A stretch of 64,000 nt of DNA from contig CAWAHD010000002.1 in the NCBI GenBank assembly GCA_963781785.1, forward strand, positions 2,666,001-2,730,000, in the 5' to 3' direction. This document shows, piece after piece, positions 57,641 through 64,000 of this stretch (position 1 is its first letter; each line of letters starts with the position of its first letter). The position numbers and the translations under genes were made by a program. The notes beneath the pieces were generated by a model that was given only the letters and a program-made list of their open reading frames with translations, did not search any database and was not told the DNA's origin. The stretch comes from CAWAHD01 sp963781785 (GTDB taxonomy: Bacteria; Planctomycetota; Planctomycetia; Isosphaerales; Isosphaeraceae).

Positions 57641-59017
57641 TCAGATCTCCCATCCCTTGCGGAAATAGGGCTTGAGATAGTGCGCGGCCGCTTCGCTGCC
57701 GGTGATATCGCCGGTTTCGGGGTTGTAGTCGATCGACTGGCCGGCTCGGACGGCGACGTTGCCCAGGATCATCGATTCGGTGAGCACCGAGGCGTAGTCG
57801 AAATTCGAAAGCGCGATCGCTGGTTTGCCCGCGCGGATGGCCTGGACCCACTCGCGCTTCTGGTTCTGATCGATGTCGCCTGGGTGTTCATGCCGAGGCA
57901 GGAACGGCTCGGCGCTTTGATTTCGGTGAACGCGTCCTTGGGCCAGAACACCTGCTTGGCGCCGTAGTCGTTGGGGGAATACATCCGCCACTTCGAACCG
58001 AGCAAGACCAGTCCGCTGCTGGACGGTTCCAGGCCCCGGTCGGGGAAGATCCGGCTGGGCGGCAGGTTGCGCTTGCCCTTCTTTGCCCCTTCGTACCAGG
58101 TCAGTTTGACGGGAGGCAAGCTGCCTCGGGCCGGGAATTCGTAGGTGATGGTCGCCCAGGCCGGGTAGGTTTCCGAATTGATCTCGCCGCTCTGGGCCGA
58201 GACCCGCGTCGGCAGCCCGAGCTCAAGCGCCATGAACGCCAGGTTGGCTGTGTGGCAGGCCATGTCCCCCAGCGAGCCGGTGCCAAAGTCCCACCAGCCG
58301 CGCCAGTTGTGGGGATGATAGACCTCGGGGCTGTACGGCCGCTCGGGGGCCGTCCCCAGAAACAGGTCCCAATGGAGGTAATCGGGAATCGCCACTGTCT
58401 CCTTGGGGCGCACCACGATGTCAGGGGCCTGTTTCCAGTAATTGAACGGCCGATTGGTCCAGGCATGAACCTCCTGGACGTCTCCCAGCGCCGGAGCGCA
58501 CCAGCTCGACGGCACGCCGGAATCCGGAGTCGGCCGTCCCCTGGTTGCCCATCTGCGTGCAGACTTTCTTCTGATGGGCGGTCTCGCGCATCAAGCGGGC
58601 TTCCCAGACCGAGTGAGCGAGCGGCTTCTGGCAATAGACGTGCTTCCCCAGCCGCATGGCAGTCACCGCGGCCGGAGCGTGCGTATGGTCGGGCGTCGAG
58701 ACGACCACGGCGTCGATCTTGGTCTCAAGCTCGTGCAGCATCTCCCGGTAGTCGGCGTATGTCTTGGCCTCCTTGTGCCGGCTGGCCATCGCGTCCAGCC
58801 GCTTCTGATCGATGTCGCATAACCCCACGATCGTGCCGACTCTCGCGGCGTGGTCCGTGTCGCTCTTGCCCTTGCCGCCGACGCCGATGCACGCGAGATT
58901 CAGCGTCTCGTTCGGTCCCACACCCCAGGCCCAGCTCGTTCGACCCTGGGCAAAAATGCCGAAGCCGGCCACCGATGCCCCAAACAGAAACGACCGACGG
59001 TTCGTCGTGATGTTCAT
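57641..59017 (-). CDS. Tat-exported Gfo/Idh/MocA family oxidoreductase, frameshifted
   Basis: The N-terminus TNRRSFLFGASVAGFGIFAQ is a twin-arginine signal. The Rossmann part has NLACIGVGGKGKSDTDHAAR, GLCDIDQKRLDAM and VVVSTPDHTHAPAAVTAMRL, then GKHVYCQKPLAHSVWEARLM with the family's EKP-type motif (QKP here). After a shift near 58485 come VQEVHAWTNRPFNYW and HNWRGWWDFGTGSLGDMACH and, past a shift near 57918, SNFDYASVLTESMILGNVAV to YLKPYFRKGWEI. About 458 residues. The family oxidises or isomerises sugars and sugar acids with NAD(P); this exported clade is expanded in planctomycetes. Substrate unknown. No operon partner. Confidence 0.85.
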
Positions 59018-59404
59018 GAACAGTGCTCCTGGAAGTCAGTGCGAAATCGCTGGATCAATCCGGTGGGCCACAATTGGGATGCACAAACACAAACCACGGT
59101 GACGGCACGACAGCCGTCGATCGGTGTATTGTGGCCGATCGGCCCGTCAATTGCGAGCATCTACCGTTTCCTCTCCAACGCCGTTCGCCGCCAAGCGAGT
59201 CGAGCGGGAGGACGGGAGAACCCCCGAGAGGACTTGGGGCGCGGCAACGATCTAGCGCGTACTGGCTACCAACGACTGCCGACCGCAGGAAATCCATGCG
59301 TGCATCGCTCAAAACGCTTGAAGAGGTCCGGGTTGTTGCTTGTGTTCGACTTGGCGCAGGTCATAATGGTGGAAACACGGTCGCGAAACGGAGTCGGCGA
59401 TATC
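59018..59404. other. Intergenic region, nothing recognised
   Basis: Divergent spacer between the oxidoreductase gene and the small secreted protein gene. Open frames here lack recognisable features. Confidence 0.4.
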
Positions 59405-59872
59405 ATGAACCAGTGCCAGCGAATCAGCTTGATGGTGGTGATGACCGTTCTGGGGAATGTGTCAGTAGGGATTGCGCAGAACAGCGGCAGTTTTCATCGC
59501 GTCACCACGACGACCCGGAACAGCCCTTCCGCAGCGCAGTTGAATCGCACGGCCCGTGCTGGAGCGGTGCGATCCGCCTCGCGGACGGCTCTCCGGTCCG
59601 ATCCGCTTCGCCCGTATCGTGCTCGGGCCTTGCAGGCCCAAGTGCAAAAGTCGCAGGGGCCGAGCACCTCAAGCTGGCAGCAGGAGCCGGCGCCCCTCCA
59701 ACCTTCCCCCCAGCCGCCCGCGCCGGCCCGCTCGCACAATTTCTACCCGACCTTACGGTCTGGTCTGGCCTTCCAGCAGCCGCTCACGCTCACGGCACGC
59801 TCCGGTTTCCTTCCTTTTCAAACTTGCACCGGAGGCGCCTGCGGCATGGCTGCCGTCGCTCACCACCGCTAA
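59405..59872 (+). CDS. Small secreted protein
   Basis: 155 residues from ATG 59405. A signal peptide (ISLMVVMTVLGNVSVGIAQN) precedes a Ser/Thr/Arg/Pro/Gln-rich low-complexity mature chain (SGSFHRVTTTTRNSPSAAQL; PAPLQPSPQPPAPARSHNF) and a short end with two cysteines (FQTCTGGACGMAAVAHH). No family is recognised. Secretion is well supported by the N-terminus; the function is unknown. It stands alone. Confidence 0.6.
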   Translation: MNQCQRISLMVVMTVLGNVSVGIAQNSGSFHRVTTTTRNSPSAAQLNRTARAGAVRSASRTALRSDPLRPYRARALQAQVQKSQGPSTSSWQQEPAPLQPSPQPPAPARSHNFYPTLRSGLAFQQPLTLTARSGFLPFQTCTGGACGMAAVAHHR

Positions 59873-60215
59873 ATCGGTCAAACAAACCCCGCCCGGAACC
59901 CAGAGCGTGAACGCAGGATTGTTTGTCCGCCGCCTCTTGCTATGATAGGGGCGCTTCGTCGGGCCCGCGTGACCAGAGCACGAGGACGTACCGTATCAGA
60001 GGCTTTTTTCGACGCCGTCTGATTCCCGGCGTGCTCTTTGCAGGGATTACGCCCGCCCGCAACACCGTTCCTTCGAGGTCGTACTCGAAACAGAGCCTCG
60101 AAAATGCGGAGCGGAAAAACCTCGCCCGGCGCCACGTCAGAATGGGCGGCGTGGCGGGATCTCTTACCGCGGCTCTCGCCTGCGGGCAGCGAGCCACCTG
60201 GTTTCCACACCCCTT
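59873..60215. other. Intergenic region upstream of the glycosyltransferase gene
   Basis: 343 bases with no recognised coding sequence; presumed promoter and leader of the GT4-GH130 unit. No clear promoter motif. Confidence 0.4.
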
Positions 60216-62497
60216 ATGACACGTAACACCGAAATCCAGAAGATTGCATTCGTCGGCGATTACTTGCCGAGGAAGTGCGGAATCGCGACCTTTACTTACG
60301 ACCTCTGCACGTCGGTCGCGACCCAGTATCCCGGGACCGATTCGTTCGTGTTGCCGATCAACGACGTGCCGCAGGGGTATGAGTATCCGGCCGAGGTCCG
60401 GTTCGAGATCGAGGAGCAGGAGGTTGATTCCTACGCCCGGGCGGCCGATTTTCTCAATTTTGCCAATACCGACATCGTTAGCCTGCAGCATGAGTACGGT
60501 ATTTTTGGCGGTCCGTCCGGCAGTCATGTGGTGCGGCTCTTGCGCGACCTCAGAATGCCGATCGTCACCACGCTGCACACGGTCCTCAAAGACCCGAGCC
60601 CCGACCAGCGCCGGGTGCTCTGCCAGGTCGCCGATCTGTCGGCGCGGCTGATCGTGATGTCCGAGCGTGCCGCAATGTTTCTCCGCGAGGTCTACGGCGT
60701 TCCCGACGCCAAGATCGACCTGATCGCGCACGGCATCCCGGACATGCCGTTCGTCGACCCCAATTTCTACAAAGATCAATTCGGGGTCGAGGGCAAGTTC
60801 GTGGCGCTGACATTCGGTCTCTTATCGCCGAACAAGGGGATCGAGCGGATGTTGCGGGCGATGCCGGCGATCCTTCGCGAATTCCCCAACTTCGTCTACA
60901 TCGTTCTGGGGGCGACCCATCCCAACCTGATCCGCGAGCAGGGAGAGCGGTATCGCATCAGCCTGGAGCGGCTGGCCAAGGACCTGGGCCTCAAGACGAA
61001 CGTGAGCTTTTACAATCGGTTCGTGGAGATCGACGAGCTGATCGAATTCATCGGCATGGCCGACATTTACATCACACCCTATCTGAACCCGGCCCAGATC
61101 ACCTCCGGCACGCTGGCCTATGCGTTTGGATGCGGAAAGGCCGTGGTGTCGACTCCGTACTGGTATGCCCAGGAACTGCTGGCCGAAGGCCGGGGAGTAC
61201 TGGTGCCGTTTGACGACTCGGCCGCGTTGGCGCGCGAGATTTGCGAGCTTTTGCGCGATGAGCCGCGGCGGCACGCCATGCGGAAAAAGGCTTACATGCT
61301 CGGGCGCGAGATGATCTGGAGCCACGTGGCGCACCTGTACATGGAATCGTTCCAGCGCGCAGGCGGAGCCGCCTCGACGTTCCCTACAAGCCGCTGGCGG
61401 TGCGAACGCTGGCCGAACAGCCCCTCGATCTACCCGGCTGGCGGCTTGACCACTTGGTCCGCATGACCGACTCGGCGGGCATGCTCCAGCATGCGACCTC
61501 CGCGATTCCCAACTTTGCCGAAGGGTATTGCACCGATGACAACGCCCGCGCACTCTTGCTCACGGTCCTCCTGGAACAGCTCGGCCAGAGCACAGTGCAG
61601 GCGCATCGCCTGGCAACCACCTACGCGGCGTTCCTCAATTACGCCTTCGACCGGGGCAGAGGCCGGTTCCGGAATTTTCTGGGCTTTGACCGCCGCTGGC
61701 TCGAAGAGACCGGCTCCGACGACTGCCACGGGCGGGCCCTCTGGGTGCTGGGGGCCTGCGTGGGCCGGTCGCGGCGCCGCGACCTTCAGCACTGGGCATC
61801 CCAACTGTTCGACCTCGCCTTGCCCGCGATACTGGAAACCTCGAGTCCGCGGGCCTGGGCCTTCGGATTGATCGGCGTCGGCTTTTACCTTCAACGGTTC
61901 AGCGGCGCACGTCCCGCCAGCCAGGTGCGCGACACGTTGACCGAGCGGCTGATCGAGGCCCTCGACAAGAACGGCACCGACGATTGGCCCTGGTTCGAGG
62001 AGATTCTCAGTTACGACAATGCCAAGTTGCCACACGCCCTGATCGCCAGCGGGCGCGGCGGTGGCAATGCGCGCGCCCTGTCACTAGGCCTGGAATCGCT
62101 CGAATGGCTGCTCGACCAGCAGAAGTCTCCCACGGGGTTCTTCCGGCCGGTCGGGTCCAATGGCTTCTTCCCGCGCGGCCGCGAGCGGGCCCTCTTCGAC
62201 CAGCAGCCCATCGAAGCCCATGCCACCCTCGCCGCCTGCATCGAGGCCTATCACGCCTCCGACGATCCGCGCTGGCTCCAGGAGACCCGGTTGACATTCG
62301 AATGGTTCCTGGGCGCTGATGATCTCGGACTCGACCTCTACGACGCCAAGACCGGCGGATGTTATGATGGACTTCAGGAAGACCGAGTCAACTTGAACCA
62401 GGGGGCCGAGTCGACCCTGGCCTTTCTGCTGGCCCTGGGCGAAATGAAACTACTGGAAAGCAGCCTGGCCACGTTCCGCCAGGTGCAGGTTAACTGA
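60216..62497 (+). CDS. GT4 glycosyltransferase fused to an alpha-toroid-like domain, one frameshift
   Basis: Residues 1-385 form a GT-B glycosyltransferase: IAFVGDYLPRKCGIATFTYD, TDIVSLQHEYGIFGGPSGSH, VALTFGLLSPNKGIERMLRA, ITPYLNPAQITSGTLAYAFG with the family-4 E/G-rich donor region. One base lost or gained near 61368 joins YMESFQRA to RLDVPYKPLAVRTLAEQPLD. The remaining 370 residues are helical and repetitive (FAEGYCTDDNARALLLTVLL; DDWPWFEEILSYDNAKLPHA; DLYDAKTGGCYDGLQEDRVN), resembling an (alpha/alpha)6 barrel. About 760 residues. Soluble and cytoplasmic. A GH130 gene follows after 66 bases; together they suggest synthesis and phosphorolytic recycling of a mannoside. Confidence 0.8.
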
Positions 62498-62563
62498 ATG
62501 GGTCCCTTTTCCCCTTCCGAACGGACGTTTCTCTTGACACAGAGGTCAGGAGTCTGAATTCCC

Positions 62564-64000
62564 ATGGATGCGAACGGATTGACGATTGCCCCCGTGGCCC
62601 CTTCGACCCACCCCACCGCGAATGCCGGCGAAGGGCCCGTCCGGCGCCGGCTCCGGTTGAATGTCAGGCGCACCGGCATCGTGCTGAAGCCCAATAACAG
62701 CCGCGTCGTGATCCGGCCGTTCGAGCCGACCAGCGAGCTGCGCATCGAGCGAATCCTGGCGCGGCTCATGTCGCTCACGGAGCCGGAAGTCGACTTCCTG
62801 ATCGACGACGTGATGCGTGAGTTCCACTATCGCCACCAGAAGACTCGAGACTTCTTCCTGCACCGCTACGAGCAGATCCGGAAACACCTCTTGACCGACC
62901 AGGCGTTGAGTGAAAACCGCCGGATGTTGATCGGAGCGTTTTTCACCCAGGAGTACGCGCTGGAATCGGCCGCGCTCTTCAACCCATCGATGGTCTGGAA
63001 TCCCGACCAGTCCGGGCTGGCGGCGGGATCGAGCCGGTTTATTTTGAGCCTCCGGGCCACCGGCGAGGGGCATATCTCGTCGATCACGTTTCGAAGCGGC
63101 ACGATCGACTCCGACAACCGCATCAAGATGGATGAGCCGACCCGGTTCGTGACTGCGCCGGAGCAGGTGCCGAACACGCTCTACGACAAGACGTTGTTCT
63201 TTCGCAAACTGGCCGAGCTGGGGGTTGACGGACCGTTCGCCGGCAAGGTTCTGGGCACGCTCAACGACCACTTCACGCTCGACGAGCTCCAGCGCACCAT
63301 CACAACGACGATGCACCAGAGCCGGCCGCGGCACCACGAAAACGAGCCGAGCGTTCAGGGAATGCTCACGCTGGCCAAGGCCAACTACGAGATCGGCTTT
63401 CCCGCCGAGAACAGCATCTCCGAGCGGGTCGTCTTTCCATCCTCACCCACCGAGGCCAACGGCATCGAAGACGCCCGGTTCGTGCAGTTTCACGACGACG
63501 ACGGCTCGGTCCGCTATTACGCGACCTACACGGCGTTCGACGGCAAGGTCATACTCCCCCAGATCCTCGAGACCGACGACTTCCTTCAGTTCAAGGTGAG
63601 CACGCTCAACGGCCCCGAGGTCCGCAATAAGGGCTTCGCCCTTTTCCCGCGCAAGGTGAAGGGACTTTATGCGATGCTCTCGCGGCAGGACAACGAGAAC
63701 ATCTACCTGATGTACTCCGACAAGCTCCACTTCTGGTACACCAAGGAACTGATCGCCAGGCCGACCTACGCCTGGGAGTTTGTCCAGCTCGGCAATTGCG
63801 GCTCGCCGATCGAGACGCCGAGCGGCTGGTTGGTGTTGACCCACGGCGTCGGCCCGATGCGCAAGTACGCCCTGGGAGCGTTCCTGCTCGACCTCGACGA
63901 CCCGTCGCGCGTGATCGGACGTCTGGACTCGCCGCTGCTCGAGCCCGACGCCAATGAGCGCGAGGGGTATGTTCCCAACGTCGTATACAGTTGCGGCGCC
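62564..64000 (+). CDS. GH130 family glycoside phosphorylase-like protein, 3' end outside window
   Basis: 479 residues visible from ATG 62564, with AGGAG at about 62548. An N-terminal region (LRLNVRRTGIVLKPNNSRVV; MSLTEPEVDFLIDDVMREFH) precedes a five-bladed propeller with GH130 features: EYALESAALFNPSMVWNPDQ, EDARFVQFHDDDGSVRYYAT, TLNGPEVRNKGFALFPRKVK, GSPIETPSGWLVLTHGVGPM. The enzymes of this family cleave beta-mannosides, many by phosphorolysis. The extended N-terminus is typical of the large GH130 subgroup. It is probably co-transcribed with the GT4 fusion protein. The substrate cannot be told from sequence. Confidence 0.85.
   Translation, partial: MDANGLTIAPVAPSTHPTANAGEGPVRRRLRLNVRRTGIVLKPNNSRVVIRPFEPTSELRIERILARLMSLTEPEVDFLIDDVMREFHYRHQKTRDFFLHRYEQIRKHLLTDQALSENRRMLIGAFFTQEYALESAALFNPSMVWNPDQSGLAAGSSRFILSLRATGEGHISSITFRSGTIDSDNRIKMDEPTRFVTAPEQVPNTLYDKTLFFRKLAELGVDGPFAGKVLGTLNDHFTLDELQRTITTTMHQSRPRHHENEPSVQGMLTLAKANYEIGFPAENSISERVVFPSSPTEANGIEDARFVQFHDDDGSVRYYATYTAFDGKVILPQILETDDFLQFKVSTLNGPEVRNKGFALFPRKVKGLYAMLSRQDNENIYLMYSDKLHFWYTKELIARPTYAWEFVQLGNCGSPIETPSGWLVLTHGVGPMRKYALGAFLLDLDDPSRVIGRLDSPLLEPDANEREGYVPNVVYSCGA

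Overview
The window is high-GC DNA from a planctomycete, most likely of the Isosphaeraceae type. The evidence is the gene content: a DUF1559 prepilin-like protein, a giant secreted protein with the planctomycetal N-terminal LEQLEIRLTPS motif, a PEP-CTERM protein, Uma2 and DUF4058 proteins, several membrane Ser/Thr kinases, a TPR-CHAT protease-like protein, an ECF sigma factor fused to a membrane segment, and the planctomycetal family of short palindromic repeats. No rRNA, tRNA or CRISPR array was seen.

Layout. 1-4.04 kb: infB (cut by the window edge) and nusA on the minus strand, with a palindromic promoter-like site upstream. 4.7-13.5 kb: ordinary genes (tatD, queE, Uma2 protein, DUF4058 protein, an exported TPR-redoxin protein, an exported protein with a DsbD-alpha-like end, a small conserved protein). 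13.6-18.4 kb: a graveyard of recombinase, YhcG nuclease, redoxin, IS110 and REP-associated transposase remnants, with one intact two-gene unit at 15.8-16.7 kb. 18.5-21.5 kb: four minus-strand genes for exported or membrane proteins, including two DUF1573 proteins and a 10-cysteine peptide. 21.7-25.5 kb: two convergent GT87-like membrane glycosyltransferase genes, one a double-length fusion. 25.6-26.6 kb: DUF1559 protein. 27.9-32.0 kb: accessory island with an AAA-type ATPase, a truncated toxin with intact antitoxin, and spaced repeats. 32.0-36.6 kb: zinc-ribbon, TPR and PEP-CTERM proteins plus internally deleted kinase and nucleotidyltransferase genes. 36.7-43.1 kb: minus-strand module of a small coiled-coil protein, a zf-HC2/Ser-Thr kinase/DUF4384 protein, an exported TPR-CHAT protein and a second DUF4384 protein. 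43.6-46.9 kb: a beta-propeller protein with a Gly/Pro insert, tryptophanase and a zinc-ribbon membrane protein. 48.1-53.0 kb: giant secreted PA14/hydrolase-like/Ig-repeat protein. 53.2-59.0 kb: membrane Ser/Thr kinase divergent from a membrane-tethered sigma factor, and a Tat-exported Gfo/Idh/MocA oxidoreductase. 59.4-64 kb: a secreted protein, then a GT4 fusion protein followed by a GH130 protein running off the edge.

A caution governs the whole annotation. About two dozen reading frames are interrupted by one-base shifts, including the essential infB and nusA genes and other recognisable genes such as tatD. The simplest reading is residual indel errors in the assembly, so I give one spanning entry per gene and name the approximate shift positions. 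A second, different class is genes that keep both ends but lack the middle (YhcG, a kinase, a nucleotidyltransferase); these look like real decay or assembly collapse.

The most attractive system is the kinase - TPR-CHAT - DUF4384 module. Its two DUF4384 proteins share a characteristic tail, and the CHAT protein keeps its His and Cys dyad motifs, so it may be a surface-sensing module with a caspase-like protease. The 10-cysteine peptide with two DUF1573 neighbours is the second candidate.
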